From Acidobacteriota bacterium (GTDB lineage Bacteria; Acidobacteriota; UBA6911; JACQSX01): a DNA stretch of 64,000 bases. How positions within the stretch are numbered: the first letter of the stretch is position 1; the number at the start of each line of letters is the position of its first letter. The notes under the pieces are model-generated. The model saw nothing but the letters and a program-made list of their open reading frames with translations. It ran no database searches and had not been told where the DNA came from. Location of the stretch: positions 1-64,000 of the forward strand of contig JACQSX010000035.1 in NCBI GenBank assembly GCA_016211105.1, given 5' to 3'. The translations under genes and the position numbers were made by a program. Below, piece after piece: positions 27,475 through 38,617 of the stretch.

Positions 27475-28383
27475 TCAGGACCGTGGCGCGTAATATCCGC
27501 TGCGATGCTGCACGCGTACCTTGTCTCTTTTGACGCGGATCTGGATGCGACGGAACGTGCCGTCTCTTTTCTGATTGGTAGAATAATAGGAAATGTTGTA
27601 TTGCTGCTTGAGCGTGGTTAATATTCCCTGAAAAGCGCTGGTAATTTCAGGCATGTCCAATTTAGGATTGTAGAATCGACCTCCAGTTTCCTTGGCAAGC
27701 TCTTTAAGGGCACCAAAATCCGAGCTGAACTCTGATGATTTGACACCAATCGCGAAAAGAGTCACGTCGTTTTTTTGGGTTGTATTGATCGCTTCTTTCC
27801 GAGTAATCTTGCTGGAGGTATCTTCTCCGTCACTTACAACCAAGATCACTTTGCGGCCCACTTCCGTTTTGAGCTTTTCTTCTGACGCCAGATAAATGGC
27901 ATCGTAGAGCGCGGTGCTCCCCCCGCCTCTTAAGGATTGCAGTGCCCCTTCGAGCCGATGGAGATCATCCGTGAAATCCTGCGCAAGCGCCACCTCGCTG
28001 GCAAATTCGATGACTGCCGCCAGATCCTTTTTCGGCCGCAAAACCTGTGTGAAGAAATCGAGTGCGATCGTTCGCTCCATTCCCAACTTGTCTTTCACAC
28101 TTCCACTGGTGTCCATTAGCAGAGCAATGGTCAGCAGATCCGCTTGCGCACCGCCTTCATAAGCAAAGAACTCAACGTTTTGCTTTGTGCCGTCCTCGTA
28201 AATTTCCACATCTTTCTTGCTCAATCCCTTGATATGTTCACCTTTCTTGTTGAACGCGCTGAACAAAACATTGACCAGATTGACCTGTGCCCGAATCACC
28301 GTTTCTGATTGTTGGGCGAAGGTACAGGGCAGGAACGTGATCGCCACACAAAAGACAGGGATAAGAATTCTGCAAACTTTCAT
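27475..28383 (-). CDS. VWFA-related Acidobacterial-domain protein, copy 2
   Basis: 302 residues from the ATG at 28383 (a TTG one codon upstream is in frame). A signal peptide of about 23 residues leads to VRAQVNLVNVLFSA-like N-terminal strands and a VWA domain with MIDAS D91-T-S-G-S95, GSTALYDAI and VVSDGEDTSS. The ending LKQQYNISYYSTNQKRDGTFRRIQIRV matches TIGR03436. It is the same family as the gene at 23334-24251 but clearly diverged. It lies 68 nt upstream of the AhpD-like gene in the same direction, so co-transcription with the arsenosugar pair is possible but not shown. Confidence 0.88.
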   Translation of the reverse strand: MKVCRILIPVFCVAITFLPCTFAQQSETVIRAQVNLVNVLFSAFNKKGEHIKGLSKKDVEIYEDGTKQNVEFFAYEGGAQADLLTIALLMDTSGSVKDKLGMERTIALDFFTQVLRPKKDLAAVIEFASEVALAQDFTDDLHRLEGALQSLRGGGSTALYDAIYLASEEKLKTEVGRKVILVVSDGEDTSSKITRKEAINTTQKNDVTLFAIGVKSSEFSSDFGALKELAKETGGRFYNPKLDMPEITSAFQGILTTLKQQYNISYYSTNQKRDGTFRRIQIRVKRDKVRVQHRSGYYAPRS

Positions 28384-28490
28384 CAAACTACCAACGCAAT
28401 ATCCTTAAAGTTTCGCAAACCTTGGGCGAAAACGGAAACGTAAAAAAAGCAACCGTGGACTGCAACACCGGAATCTTCCGTTACACGCAA

Positions 28491-28967
28491 CTAGCCGTTC
28501 CTGACCCTGGCAATTTCCGCAATCGCCAGGGCGTCACAACGTTCATTCCACTCATCACCGCTATGGCCTCGTACCCAGTACCACCGAATCTGGTGTCGCG
28601 CAACCTGCCGGTCTAAGGCTTCCCATAGATCCCGGTTCTTTACCGGCTCTTTATCTGTCCGCCTCCAGTTGTTGCCTTTCCACGCTTGCAGCCATTCTGT
28701 AATGCCACGCCTGAGGTATTCCGAGTCGGTATGAAAATCAATGCCGCAACTTTCCCTCAATTGCTGCAACGCGCGGATGGCCGCCGTCAGTTCCATACGA
28801 TTGTTGGTCGTGAGTTTCTCGCCGCCAGAAATCTCCTTCTTATGCCCGCCATAGACAAGGACCGCTGCCCATCCCCCGGGGCCGGGATTTCCAGAGCAAG
28901 CCCCGTCCGAGTAAATGCGGACTCTTTTTTCATACCTAATTCTCTTTGAGACCTTCTCTGACGGCAT
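28491..28967 (-). CDS. rnhA: Ribonuclease HI
   Basis: 158 residues. Cleaves RNA in RNA-DNA hybrids. All catalytic carboxylates are present: D21 in [17 protein letters not shown]59 in [11 protein letters not shown]81 in HTDSEYL, and the final Asp in ERCDALA, with the active-site His in [11 protein letters not shown]. The frame is open upstream to 29024, but the ATG at 28967 gives the standard length and is preferred. It follows rpoD on the same strand after a 283-nt spacer. Confidence 0.95.
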   Translation of the reverse strand: MPSEKVSKRIRYEKRVRIYSDGACSGNPGPGGWAAVLVYGGHKKEISGGEKLTTNNRMELTAAIRALQQLRESCGIDFHTDSEYLRRGITEWLQAWKGNNWRRTDKEPVKNRDLWEALDRQVARHQIRWYWVRGHSGDEWNERCDALAIAEIARVRNG

Positions 28968-29250
28968 TGTAACCCGATGACGCCACCCCCCACGTGTGCA
29001 CCAAGGGTCCCTGTCGCGGGACACTGCGGTGCTATTGCATCATGTTCCTTGGGTGGTCGGGATCCGGTGTTTCACCAAACGTGGTCGCCTCATCACCCGG
29101 AAGCTGTCACCCGATCGGCGGCTCTGTGGAGGAGTTGCAGGAAGTTGGACGATTGAATAGCAGAAGTCTTGCAGGATCGTGCTACGCGCTGATCCTGGCA
29201 GCAGTGCTTTCCGCAGAGTAGACCTTCGGTCTTGTAAGAGACGGAACACC
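28968..29250. other. rpoD-rnhA spacer with small palindromes
   Basis: No gene is evident. A perfect short hairpin GGTG-TTT-CACC lies at 29066-29076, and two TCACCCG units follow around 29092 and 29107. These could belong to a structured RNA or a small repeated element, but no known RNA family could be matched by eye. Confidence 0.35.
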
Positions 29251-30942
29251 TCAATCGGGTCCGCTAGATTCCAAGAAAGTTTTCAACCGTCGCGATCGAC
29301 TGGGATGACGCAGCTTGCGCAAGGCCTTCGCCTCGATCTGACGAATTCTTTCCCGCGTGACCGAAAACTTTTGTCCTACCTCCTCCAACGTATGTTCGCT
29401 GCCATCTCCAATGCCAAAACGCATGCGGATCACCTGTTCTTCACGTCCGGTCAGCGTCTGTAACACAGAGGCCGTTTGCTCCTTTAAGTTGATATTAATC
29501 ACCGCTTCGGCCGGAGAAACGATCCCGCGGTCCTCGATGAAGTCGCCTAGATGGCTATCCTCTTCCTCCCCGATGGGTGTTTCCAGCGAAATCGGTTCTT
29601 GGGCAATCTTCAAGATCTTGCGCACCTTGGAAACCGGGACATCCATCTTCTTGGCGATTTCCTCCGAAGTCGGTTCGCGACCGTACTCCTGCACGAGACT
29701 ACGCGAGGTACGGATCAACTTGTTGATGGTTTCAATCATGTGGACTGGAATACGGATGGTGCGCGCCTGATCGGCGATCGCCCGGGTGATTGCCTGACGA
29801 ATCCACCACGTGGCATACGTGCTGAACTTATATCCACGGCGGTATTCAAATTTATCCACTGCCTTCATCAAGCCGATATTGCCTTCCTGAATCAAGTCAA
29901 GAAATTGCAACCCGCGGTTGGTATACTTCTTCGCAATGGACACGACCAGCCTCAAGTTCGCTTCCACCAGTTCCTTTTTGGCGATATCCGCTTCCAGTTC
30001 ACCGCTCTTGATGGTGGCCAAGGCCCGCTTCAACTCCGAAGCGGTCTGCAACGCGATCGCCTCAATTTCCCGGATATCGTGACTTACGTGACGTAGGCGC
30101 GCCTTAATCTTCTTGGATTCCTCCAATTTAAGCGGGCTTTCGTGCAACCGCTGTAGTTTCCGCGCTTCACGTTCCAGCGCCACCACGCGGTTGACCGTGG
30201 ACTTAATTACTCCCACCAGATGTCGATGCGTTGAAGCAGTCAGATCTAAGCTCCGAATGTGGTTGGCCATCGGAATGCGAAAGCGCGCCAAACGGCTGAG
30301 TAACTTCTTGTAACGAGCAGACCCCTTGCGGACACCCTCCAGCTTCCTGCGAACCTTGACCGCTTCTTTTTCGAGCTCAACGATTTGCTTGGTCACCTGC
30401 AGCGTCCCATTCCGGTGCTGCTCTAACATCTGGTCGGTGATTTCCTCTTCATTGATAGCGATGAATTCCTTGATTCCAAGTTCACCCTTGCGCAGAGCCT
30501 CTCCCATTTTCAGAATTTCGTTGACCACGACAGGGGAACGGGACAAAGCTTTGGTGACGGTCTTCTGGCCACGCTCGATGCGCTTGGCGATTTCCACTTC
30601 CCCTTCACGACTCAACAATGCAACCGTACCCATTTCACGCAAGTACATGCGCACGGGGTCGTTGGTCTTGTCCAGCGCCTCGGAGCCAAGCTCCGATTCG
30701 CCTTCTTCTAATTCTTCCTCGCCCAGCTTTTCCGCTTTTTTCTGAATCTCTTGAAATCTGGCATCCGAGTCCACGACCTCGATGCCGGCAGACCCAAACA
30801 AGTAGAATATATTGTCCAGATCTTCCGAAGAGTTAATGCTGTCGGGCAGAACGTCATTCACCTCGTCATAGAGCAGATAACCCTTCTCTTTACCTAGGTT
30901 GATCAGTTCTTTTACTCCGTCGTATTTATCTTCTATGGACAA
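29251..30942 (-). CDS. rpoD: RNA polymerase primary sigma factor RpoD (sigma70)
   Basis: 563 residues from the TTG at 30942. This start sits 8 nt after GGAAGGAG, whereas the longer frame to 30987 adds 15 residues without family support. Region 1.1 is at the N-terminus, region 1.2 is [21 protein letters not shown], and a long non-conserved region lies before region 2. Region 2 ([32 protein letters not shown] and [14 protein letters not shown], in part) recognises the -10 element. Region 3 and region 4 follow, the latter with the HTH for -35 ([20 protein letters not shown]). It is the housekeeping sigma factor, in the common dnaG-rpoD order. Confidence 0.97.
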   Translation of the reverse strand: MSIEDKYDGVKELINLGKEKGYLLYDEVNDVLPDSINSSEDLDNIFYLFGSAGIEVVDSDARFQEIQKKAEKLGEEELEEGESELGSEALDKTNDPVRMYLREMGTVALLSREGEVEIAKRIERGQKTVTKALSRSPVVVNEILKMGEALRKGELGIKEFIAINEEEITDQMLEQHRNGTLQVTKQIVELEKEAVKVRRKLEGVRKGSARYKKLLSRLARFRIPMANHIRSLDLTASTHRHLVGVIKSTVNRVVALEREARKLQRLHESPLKLEESKKIKARLRHVSHDIREIEAIALQTASELKRALATIKSGELEADIAKKELVEANLRLVVSIAKKYTNRGLQFLDLIQEGNIGLMKAVDKFEYRRGYKFSTYATWWIRQAITRAIADQARTIRIPVHMIETINKLIRTSRSLVQEYGREPTSEEIAKKMDVPVSKVRKILKIAQEPISLETPIGEEEDSHLGDFIEDRGIVSPAEAVININLKEQTASVLQTLTGREEQVIRMRFGIGDGSEHTLEEVGQKFSVTRERIRQIEAKALRKLRHPSRSRRLKTFLESSGPD

Positions 30943-31042
30943 GGCCAACACTCCTTCCTGGTTCACAGCCGGGAACCAGCATTTCAAACGATTGCTTCCA
31001 AGTATAACGAGAAACGCGATCGATGCGCGTCTGCCATACGCC

Positions 31043-32791
31043 TTACGTGAGTAGCTGTAATTGGCGACTTATCTCCAGCTTTTGTTTATAGAGGCGGTCA
31101 ATCTCCTCTAGACACCGGTCTTTCTCAGCTTTCGCTATGCGCGACTGCAATTCTCTCTTGGCATTCTCCAAGTTAAGTTTCTTTAGCGCCTTCAGACAAT
31201 TGAGCGCATCTGCTCGGTTTGGTTCCGGATCCTCGGAAGAGGTCAAGACAAGCTCTGAAAGTAGCTGCTTCTCTTCTTCTTGTTGCAGCGCGTCTTGCAG
31301 GCTCAAGAATGTTATATCCCGACTCCGCTGATAAAAATCCAGCAAGAGCCTGAAAATTGGCTCCGTTGTCAGGCCCTTGAAATCGTCAGCTTGGAGCAAA
31401 GGTAACACTTCGCCCCTTGCCTCTCTCGACTCCAGCACCAATTTTATCAAACGTTGTTCCGTTTTGGTAACCACCTGCTGTAGCTGGATTCTTATTCTCG
31501 CGTCTCCTTTTCTCTCCGTGGCAACCTTTCTCAATTCGGCCAATATCACCGAGCTATCCAGCCGCAGTTTCTCGCCTAGCTTAGACACCGTTTCCGAACG
31601 CTCGATGCGGTTGGGCAAAAGAGCAACGTAAGGAAGCAAGCGGTTCAAAATATCAACTTTACCTTTTGGACTTAACGCACCCTTCTCGGTTCTGACCGCC
31701 GATTCCAACAGAAAGTCAATGTAAGGCACCGAATTCTTCAACTGGCTTGTATACGCATCAACACCTTCCTTTCGGATAAAGGCGTCTGGATCCAGACCTT
31801 GCGGCAACGAGACCACGTTGACCCGGAATCCTTCCTGCAAGAATAAGTCAATCGACCGACGGGTAGCCAAAACTCCAGCGGAATCTGGGTCATAGTTCAC
31901 AACAATGTTCCGTGTATAGCGTCCTATCAACTTTACCTGATTCATTGTCAAACTGGTTCCAAGCGAAGCCACTACATTGCGCACGCCATTCAGGTACGGC
32001 AAAATCAAATCGAAGTATCCTTCCACTAGGATCGCGAAATCCTTCTGGCGGATTGGTTCCTTCGTTAGATGTAGGCCAAATAGATTGCTTCCCTTCTTAT
32101 AAATAGATGTTTCTGGAGAATTCAAGTATTTGGGAATCCCATCCCCAAACACTCGACCTCCCAGGGCAATCACCCGGCCTGTAAAATCGAGAATCGGGAC
32201 GATCACCCGCCCCCGAAATTTGTCGTGGAACAAGCCGGAGCCGGTATTCTTGAGCAAACCACAAAGATCGATTTCCAATTCTCGGAAGTTTTGTTCTTTT
32301 AGAAACTTCAAAAGCGCATTGCCGGTTCGTGGCGCGTAGCCGATGCGAAATTGGACAATGCCCTCCCGATCAACGCCTCGTTGCCGCAAATATTCCAGAA
32401 CCGAGTCGGAGGTCTCATAGAGACACCGCTGATAGAACTGAGTGGCACGCTCCATGATGGAAAAAAGTCGATCTTTCTCATGAGCCTGTGCAGGCAACTG
32501 GCTCCGCTGCGGCAAGGGTATGCCTGCTTTTTGTGCCACTGCTTTCACCGCCTCCGGAAATGACAAGCCTTCAATCATCTCTACAAACTTAAAGACGTCT
32601 CCGGAAACACCGCACCCAAAACACTTAAAAATCTTTTTACTTTCGCTGACGTAAAACGACGGGGTTTTCTCACGATGGAACGGACAAAGGGCCGAATGGT
32701 CCTTCCCCGCCTTCTTTAAGGTTAGGTACTCGGAAAGGACATGTACGATGCCGACGCTGTTCCGGACCTCTTCAATGAAGTATTGATCCAT
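31043..32791 (-). CDS. dnaG: DNA primase
   Basis: 582 residues. Synthesises RNA primers at the replication fork. The N-terminal zinc-binding domain is intact (C36, H39, C57, C60: [11 protein letters not shown] and FKCFGCG). The catalytic core has the [19 protein letters not shown] strand and the DPDSAG acidic motif. The C-terminal helical part would bind DnaB. The ATG at 32791 follows GGGAGAG by 12 nt; a GTG at 32812 is open upstream. It lies between mutS2 and rpoD. Confidence 0.97.
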   Translation of the reverse strand: MDQYFIEEVRNSVGIVHVLSEYLTLKKAGKDHSALCPFHREKTPSFYVSESKKIFKCFGCGVSGDVFKFVEMIEGLSFPEAVKAVAQKAGIPLPQRSQLPAQAHEKDRLFSIMERATQFYQRCLYETSDSVLEYLRQRGVDREGIVQFRIGYAPRTGNALLKFLKEQNFRELEIDLCGLLKNTGSGLFHDKFRGRVIVPILDFTGRVIALGGRVFGDGIPKYLNSPETSIYKKGSNLFGLHLTKEPIRQKDFAILVEGYFDLILPYLNGVRNVVASLGTSLTMNQVKLIGRYTRNIVVNYDPDSAGVLATRRSIDLFLQEGFRVNVVSLPQGLDPDAFIRKEGVDAYTSQLKNSVPYIDFLLESAVRTEKGALSPKGKVDILNRLLPYVALLPNRIERSETVSKLGEKLRLDSSVILAELRKVATERKGDARIRIQLQQVVTKTEQRLIKLVLESREARGEVLPLLQADDFKGLTTEPIFRLLLDFYQRSRDITFLSLQDALQQEEEKQLLSELVLTSSEDPEPNRADALNCLKALKKLNLENAKRELQSRIAKAEKDRCLEEIDRLYKQKLEISRQLQLLT

Positions 32792-32991
32792 GCGCAGCGA
32801 CAACTCTCCCACAAGTATGGCTTATTATCGTTTACGATCCCTGGGAGGTCAAGGTGCCAGTGGCAGCTAATGGCAAACCAAACAGTTCCCTCCGAAGCAG
32901 CAAAGCGTGGGCATGGGATCGTTTCGCAAAATCGAAGGCCGGGGCCGGAAACGGATCGCGGACAGGAGCGACGAATGACAGCAACCTACCT

Positions 32992-35343
32992 CTACCTGAG
33001 CTCCACGATTGTGATTGCTGCACCACCCTCCTGGTCATCGGCAGGGCGCACAGCAGCTACATACTGGTGAGCTTTGAGGAAGTCACGCAATGCCTTGGCC
33101 AAGCGGCCCGTGCCACGACCATGGATTAAACGGACCGAGTCATAACCCTCCAACAACGCCTGGTCGAGGAATTTGTCGACGCGAGAGAGGGCTTCATCCA
33201 CGGTTTGGCCAATCAAATTCAATTCTTGGGGAGGGTGCTCTTTTGTAGCCGGGGTAAAAAAAACATTAACCGGCAACGGCCGTGCTGATTCACCAGATTC
33301 TCTCGCCTTTTTTAAATCGGATAGCGGTACTTGTACGCGCTTACCTGCAACTTCCACCACTGCCTGCTTCCCCTCCATGCCAAGAAATATGCCCGATTGC
33401 CCCAATGAAATCACCACTACGTACGCGCCTGGGTCAGGGGCCGCTTCGGGCTTGGCATCGTCTGCCCTGCCCGGAGCAGCTTTTTTGGCCTCTTCGCGGA
33501 ACAAGTCGCGCAGCACGCGGGCCTTCCGCATCTGCAAATTCTTCCACCGATCTCGTTCCATTTTGTCCCTGGTAGATTCCAGTAGCCGCTGCAGGGCTTT
33601 CTGAAATTCAAGTTCCAAGTCGAGCAATTTCACTTCCAACTCTTGTCGCTGTCGCCTCGCATTCTGTTCTTGTTCCAACAAAAAGCGCTGATGGTCCTCC
33701 GCTGTTTTTTCGTTTTCACGCTGCATACGCGCTCTCTCTTCCTGCAATTCATCCCACTGCCGACGCAAACGCAGCAGATAGTTTTCCGCTTCGGCCTCTT
33801 GTGTCCCCATTTTGGAGCGGGCCAGATCGATCACCGCTCTGCTCATCCCGAGGCGCGCCGCAATACTGAAAGTGTTGCTTTGACCCGACAGCCCCGGAAG
33901 CAGGCGAAAAGTAGGGCGCATCGACTTTTCGTCAAATTCCACCGCAACGTTTTCTGCAAACTTCTGTTCTTCGGCAAATACCTTTAATCGATCAAGATGC
34001 GTGGTGACCAACACACGCCCACCACGCTCTCGCAAAGTCTCCAGGGTAGCCAGAGCCAGCGCGCCTCCCTGAGTCGGATCCGTCGCTGTTCCAAGCTCAT
34101 CCAACAGGACCAGCGTCTCGGGCTTTGCCTCTTGCAACAGTTTTTGTATCCGCAACACATGGGAGGAAAATGTGGACATGCTTTCCTGGAGCGACTGGTG
34201 ATCTCCGATATCCGCAAGAATCTCCTTGAAAATGGGCAGTCTGGCTTCGGCGACCGGGACATGGAAGCCGCATTGGGCCATCACGGCCAGCAACCCTACA
34301 GTTTTCAACACCGCCGTTTTTCCTCCGGCATTCGGTCCACTGATGATCACGATGTCGGTTCCCGCCTCCAACCTCAGGTCGATCGGGACGACATTTTCCC
34401 ACCCAAGAAACTGTATCAACATCGGATGGCGGGCTTGTTTTAACTCTATGGATTGGTTTGCGCCACACCCCAGCGTGGGTTGCACTGCCTGCTGCTGCAA
34501 ACTCAAGCGGGCTTGCGCTGCGGTACCGTCCAGATCTGCCAGGTTTTCTACCACCTTACGGAAATCATGCTGTCGCGATCGGAGTCCACGTGTGAGATCG
34601 GCAAGGATCCTCTGCACCTCAATCAATTCTTGGTCCAAGAGATACGCAAGATCGTTGTTCAGGCTGACCACCGATAACGGTTCCAGAAAAACAGTCGCCC
34701 CCGAAGAAGAAGTGCCGTGCAACACGCCTTCGATTACATTTTTCTTTTCAGCACGGACGGGGATCACATAGCGTCCATTCCGCTCCGTGATGTAGTTATC
34801 CTGCAAAATCTCAGAGCGAGAAAAATATTCTTCCAGTTTCTCATTGAGCTGGTACCGCAGGCGAGCGATGCCGGTTCGAATTTTTCGGAGCTCCACGGAG
34901 GCCGCGTCAAGAACCCGCCCCTCACGGTCCATCGCCTTGTGCACCTGAGATGCCCAGCCGCTCAGGTCGGGTGTTGCATCCAGCACTAACCAAAGTAAGG
35001 GGTAGTGGCTGGCAATCGTTCCCATTGCCGCCCTGATTTGCTGGACGCACTGAACATAGTCCGCAGCCAGAAGGATCTGTCCAGGTTCGAGTGTCATCTC
35101 TTCCACGGCTAATGTGGACCACAGTGCATCCGCATCATCGAGTTCTGCAAATGCAGGTTGCAAGTGCACAATCCAACTTCTCGCCTCCGAAGTTTTTTGC
35201 TGCAGGCGTTCGACCTGGTCCAGATCGGCAAGCGGGCGGAGTAATTCAACGCGGCGTTTTCCCAGCGGAGTACGGGCAAAGCCTGCAGTCAGTCGCAGCA
35301 CCGCGTCAAACTCCAGTGCCTGGAGGGTTTCGTCATCCAACAT
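32992..35343 (-). CDS. mutS2: Endonuclease MutS2
   Basis: 783 residues from the ATG at 35343. A MutS-type ATPase without the mismatch-recognition domain: helical lever and clamp regions, then the ATPase with Walker A GPNAGGKT (about 335-342), the STFSSH motif, Walker B LVLLDELGTATDP and TTHLD. A long coiled coil follows, then the C-terminal Smr nuclease domain with the IHGRGTG motif. MutS2 limits recombination and rescues collided ribosomes in other bacteria. It lies 24 nt downstream of larB on the same strand. Confidence 0.95.
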   Translation of the reverse strand: MLDDETLQALEFDAVLRLTAGFARTPLGKRRVELLRPLADLDQVERLQQKTSEARSWIVHLQPAFAELDDADALWSTLAVEEMTLEPGQILLAADYVQCVQQIRAAMGTIASHYPLLWLVLDATPDLSGWASQVHKAMDREGRVLDAASVELRKIRTGIARLRYQLNEKLEEYFSRSEILQDNYITERNGRYVIPVRAEKKNVIEGVLHGTSSSGATVFLEPLSVVSLNNDLAYLLDQELIEVQRILADLTRGLRSRQHDFRKVVENLADLDGTAAQARLSLQQQAVQPTLGCGANQSIELKQARHPMLIQFLGWENVVPIDLRLEAGTDIVIISGPNAGGKTAVLKTVGLLAVMAQCGFHVPVAEARLPIFKEILADIGDHQSLQESMSTFSSHVLRIQKLLQEAKPETLVLLDELGTATDPTQGGALALATLETLRERGGRVLVTTHLDRLKVFAEEQKFAENVAVEFDEKSMRPTFRLLPGLSGQSNTFSIAARLGMSRAVIDLARSKMGTQEAEAENYLLRLRRQWDELQEERARMQRENEKTAEDHQRFLLEQEQNARRQRQELEVKLLDLELEFQKALQRLLESTRDKMERDRWKNLQMRKARVLRDLFREEAKKAAPGRADDAKPEAAPDPGAYVVVISLGQSGIFLGMEGKQAVVEVAGKRVQVPLSDLKKARESGESARPLPVNVFFTPATKEHPPQELNLIGQTVDEALSRVDKFLDQALLEGYDSVRLIHGRGTGRLAKALRDFLKAHQYVAAVRPADDQEGGAAITIVELR

Positions 35344-35367
35344 GAAGAGATTCGACACTCGACATTT

Positions 35368-36120
35368 TCAGTTTCTCTTCCGATTGATCAAACTCGCCAC
35401 ATAGCCGGCGCCAAATCCATTATCGATATTAACCACGGTCACATTGGAAGCGCAGGAATTCAACATACCCAACAACGCCGCGATTCCGAAAAACGAGGCG
35501 CCATAGCCGATACTGGTGGGCACGGCGATTACGGGAACATCCACCATTCCGGCCACGACGCTTGGCAATGCCCCCTCCATCCCGGCCACAACAATGACTA
35601 CACGACAATCGCTGAGTCGCTGACTTTTTTCCAACAGCCGATGCAAACCGGCAACGCCCACGTCCAGCAGGGTCTCTACCTGATTTCCCATGATTTCGGC
35701 GGTAACCGCAGCCTCTTCTGCAGCCAAAAAATCTGCAGTTCCGGCAGAAACAACTGGCACCGGGCGATCGCCATAAATGGTCCCGTCCCGGTGCACCGAG
35801 ATGCAACCGGAATCAGGATAAAAATGGGCAGCGGGTTCCAAGCGTCTGATTTTGGCAAAAACTTCCACGTCCGTGCGGGTGATCAGGAGATTTGGGTTCT
35901 GTGCCAGCAGGCTTCTTGCGATATTGACAATCTGACTGGGTTTTTTCCCTTTTCCAAAGATTACTTCTGGAAAACCTTTGCGCAGGGCGCGATGATGGTC
36001 AACCCGCGCAAATCCCAAATCTTCTGACGGAAAATGGCGCAATCTCTCCATCGCAGTATCAATGGAAAGCTGTTTGCTTTGGACCTGCTTGAGGAGTCTG
36101 CGGAGACGCTTCGGATCCAT
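35368..36120 (-). CDS. larB: Nickel-pincer cofactor biosynthesis protein LarB
   Basis: 250 residues. N-terminal region with the [21 protein letters not shown] signature (in part), then a PurE-like domain with [41 protein letters not shown] and the ending [15 protein letters not shown]. LarB carboxylates and hydrolyses nicotinic acid adenine dinucleotide to start nickel-pincer nucleotide synthesis. LarC, LarE and a LarA-type racemase are not in the window, so the other genes must lie elsewhere if the cofactor is made. It is in the same direction as the mutS2 gene downstream. Confidence 0.92.
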   Translation of the reverse strand: MDPKRLRRLLKQVQSKQLSIDTAMERLRHFPSEDLGFARVDHHRALRKGFPEVIFGKGKKPSQIVNIARSLLAQNPNLLITRTDVEVFAKIRRLEPAAHFYPDSGCISVHRDGTIYGDRPVPVVSAGTADFLAAEEAAVTAEIMGNQVETLLDVGVAGLHRLLEKSQRLSDCRVVIVVAGMEGALPSVVAGMVDVPVIAVPTSIGYGASFFGIAALLGMLNSCASNVTVVNIDNGFGAGYVASLINRKRN

Positions 36121-36278
36121 CTTCTACGAGGCCGCGCCTGTAAGGGGCACAGTTGGTGACGACCAAATGGGTCGTTTATTTTCTAATGCTTCCTCACTTA
36201 TCGATCGCGACCCCGTTGGGGGATGGGCCCAGCAAATGTATCCGCCGAAGATGCCTTCGGATTGCTCGTGCGAATACT

Positions 36279-38405
36279 CTATACCTGCTGCTTTACTTCG
36301 TCTTGGCTCTGTTTTTGGTCGCGCAACACTGCCTTACGGCTCAATTTAATCTTGTTCTGAGAATCCACGTTCAGAACCTTCACCAGAATCTGGTCTCCAG
36401 GTTTGCATTCTTCGCGGATGTCGCGGATGCGATGCTCAGCGAACTCAGAGATGTGTAATAGGCCTTCCGTTCCGGGCAGAATCTCGACAAAGGCTCCGAA
36501 GTCCATCACCTTCGTCACTTTGCCAAGGTAAGTCTTCCCCACCTCAGCCGTAGCAGTCAGTTCTCGAATCATGCGAATCGCGGCCTCTGCTGCTTCTCCG
36601 CCGACGGATGCAACGTTGACGGTGCCATCGTCTTCGATGTTGATCTCCGCGCCGGTCTGCTCCTGGATTCCGCGGATCACCTTGCCGCCCGGTCCGATCA
36701 CAGCCCCGATCTTTCCTACTGGGATTTGTATCTGCACAATGCGCGGCGCAAGCACAGAGATATCAGCACGCGGGCGAGAAATTGTTTCCAGCATCTTGCT
36801 CAGGATCGTTAAGCGCGCTTCTTTTGCTTGTCGTAATGCCTGCGACATGAGGGCCGCATCAATTCCGCCAATCTTTATGTCCATCTGCAGCGCAGTGATG
36901 CCCCGGGTGGTGCCAGCTACCTTAAAATCCATATCCCCATAGTGATCTTCGGCACCGGCAATGTCTGTAAGGATGACACACTCGTCCCCCTCCTTGACCA
37001 TACCCATTGCAATTCCAGCCACCGGGGCCTTAATAGGCACCCCGGCGTCCATCAGAGCCAAGATCGCTCCGCAGACCGTAGCCATCGAACTGGAGCCATT
37101 AGACTCCAAGATGTCCGATACCACGCGCAAGGTGTATGGAAACTTATCTTCGTCAGGGAGAACTCCTGAAATAGCACGCTCGGCCAGGGCCCCATGCCCG
37201 ATCTCGCGCCGTCCTGGGCCACGCAGGAACCCTACCTCTCCAACGCTGAAAGGGGGAAAATTGTAGTGCAGCATGAATTTCTTCGAATACTCGCCCAGCA
37301 TGTCATCGATCCGTTGCATATCTTCGGCAGTGCCCAACGTCGCAGTTACTAGCGCCTGGGTTTCGCCGCGCGTAAATAATGCAGAGCCGTGAGTGCGGGG
37401 CAACAGTCCAACTTCGGCCGTGATCTGACGAAGTTCCTTGAATTGGCGGCCATCGGGACGCTTTTGGGTCTTGAGGAGATCGTCACGGAAAATCCGCTCC
37501 TTCAGCTTCTCAAAGGCCGTACTGACTTCGAGTCGCTTCTTAGGGTCGTCTGCTGGGTAGCTCTCAACGATCCTGTCATGTGCCTGGTTCATCAGCGTCT
37601 CGCTAATAATTTTGCCGCGAGTGTAGAGTGCCTCCCGGATCGAATCACGCGCTTCTTGTTCCACTTCCGAGAGCAGCGCCCTGTCCAGCTCCTCTCGGAC
37701 ATATTCTCGTTTGGCAACACCAAGGCGCTCATACAATTCTTCCTGCAGTTTGACCAGTTCTTTGATATGGCCATGCCCAAACTGTAAAGCTTCCACCATC
37801 TTTTCTTCACTCACTTCGTTGGCGCCCGCTTCCACCATGACAATGGCATCTTTGGTCCCAACCACGACCAAGTTTAAACGGCTGGTCTTCAACTGCTCAA
37901 ACGTCGGGTTTAGTATCAATTTTTCCCCTGACAAACCGACGCGCACAGCGCCGATCGGGACATAAAACGGGATGGGAGAAAGATATAGCGCCGCGGAAGC
38001 TCCGCAGATGGCCAGTATGTCTGGATTGTTGTCCGGGTCGGCGGACAACACCATTGCAATGATCTGTGTTTCATTCTTGTATCCTTGTGGAAATAAAGGA
38101 CGAACGGGACGATCAATCAACCGGCTGTTCAGAACTTCCTTTTCCGTGGGTCTCCCTTCTCGCTTGAAAAAACCGCCGGGAATTTTTCCGGCGGCATACG
38201 TATACTCGCGATAATCACAGATCAAAGGAAAGAAATCAGCTCCCTCCTTCACCGTCAACGCGGAACAAGCGGTTACCAGAACCACCGTGTCCCCGTAGCG
38301 CACCATGATCGCGCCGTCGGCCTGTTTTGCGACTTTTCCTGTTTCAATATGGAACTCGCGGCCACCGAGGTCGATGCTCGCCTTTTGAACCATCAGAGCC
38401 TCCAT
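36279..38405 (-). CDS. pnp: Polyribonucleotide nucleotidyltransferase (PNPase)
   Basis: 708 residues, full length. Phosphorolytic 3'-5' exoribonuclease of the RNA degradosome. Two RNase PH-like domains are joined by a helical linker. The second contains the TRGETQALVTATLGT motif and the DGRQFKELR region. A KH domain (IGPGGKVIRGIQEQTGAEI) and an S1 domain (GKTYLGKVTKVMDFGAFVEILPGTEGLLH in part) follow. A short Gln/Lys-rich tail is present. The first ATG (38405) has GGGAG 4 nt upstream; a second ATG at codon 5 has GGAG at 7 nt and could be used instead. It is preceded by rpsO as usual. Confidence 0.97.
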   Translation of the reverse strand: MEALMVQKASIDLGGREFHIETGKVAKQADGAIMVRYGDTVVLVTACSALTVKEGADFFPLICDYREYTYAAGKIPGGFFKREGRPTEKEVLNSRLIDRPVRPLFPQGYKNETQIIAMVLSADPDNNPDILAICGASAALYLSPIPFYVPIGAVRVGLSGEKLILNPTFEQLKTSRLNLVVVGTKDAIVMVEAGANEVSEEKMVEALQFGHGHIKELVKLQEELYERLGVAKREYVREELDRALLSEVEQEARDSIREALYTRGKIISETLMNQAHDRIVESYPADDPKKRLEVSTAFEKLKERIFRDDLLKTQKRPDGRQFKELRQITAEVGLLPRTHGSALFTRGETQALVTATLGTAEDMQRIDDMLGEYSKKFMLHYNFPPFSVGEVGFLRGPGRREIGHGALAERAISGVLPDEDKFPYTLRVVSDILESNGSSSMATVCGAILALMDAGVPIKAPVAGIAMGMVKEGDECVILTDIAGAEDHYGDMDFKVAGTTRGITALQMDIKIGGIDAALMSQALRQAKEARLTILSKMLETISRPRADISVLAPRIVQIQIPVGKIGAVIGPGGKVIRGIQEQTGAEINIEDDGTVNVASVGGEAAEAAIRMIRELTATAEVGKTYLGKVTKVMDFGAFVEILPGTEGLLHISEFAEHRIRDIREECKPGDQILVKVLNVDSQNKIKLSRKAVLRDQKQSQDEVKQQV

Positions 38406-38449
38406 GCTCTCCCTTCTTGTATTGAAAGAAATAAACTCATCAACATCTC

Positions 38450-38455
38450 ATTATA
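38450..38455 (-). promoter_or_regulatory. Candidate -10 element for pnp
   Basis: Perfect TATAAT on the minus strand 45 nt upstream of the pnp start, but no good -35 hexamer at 16-18 nt. It may be an independent pnp promoter inside the operon. Confidence 0.35.
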
Positions 38456-38617
38456 ACCCACGGGTATCACGACCTCTGTCATTGCAACTCCCGCAACTCC
38501 GTCCATGTCTCCCGTATGGTCACTCTTCCGGAAAGCCATTCCCCACGTAAATCCTCCCAATGACGATAGGGTTGCAATCCACCGTTGTTTGACACACTGT
38601 CGAATGTCCTAGGCCAA

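Noticed and set aside
38173..38194. CCGCCGG...CCGGCGG palindrome with T run as a terminator
   Set aside because: It lies inside the conserved AAGKIPGGFFKREG coding region of pnp, and the pairing is explained by the codons.
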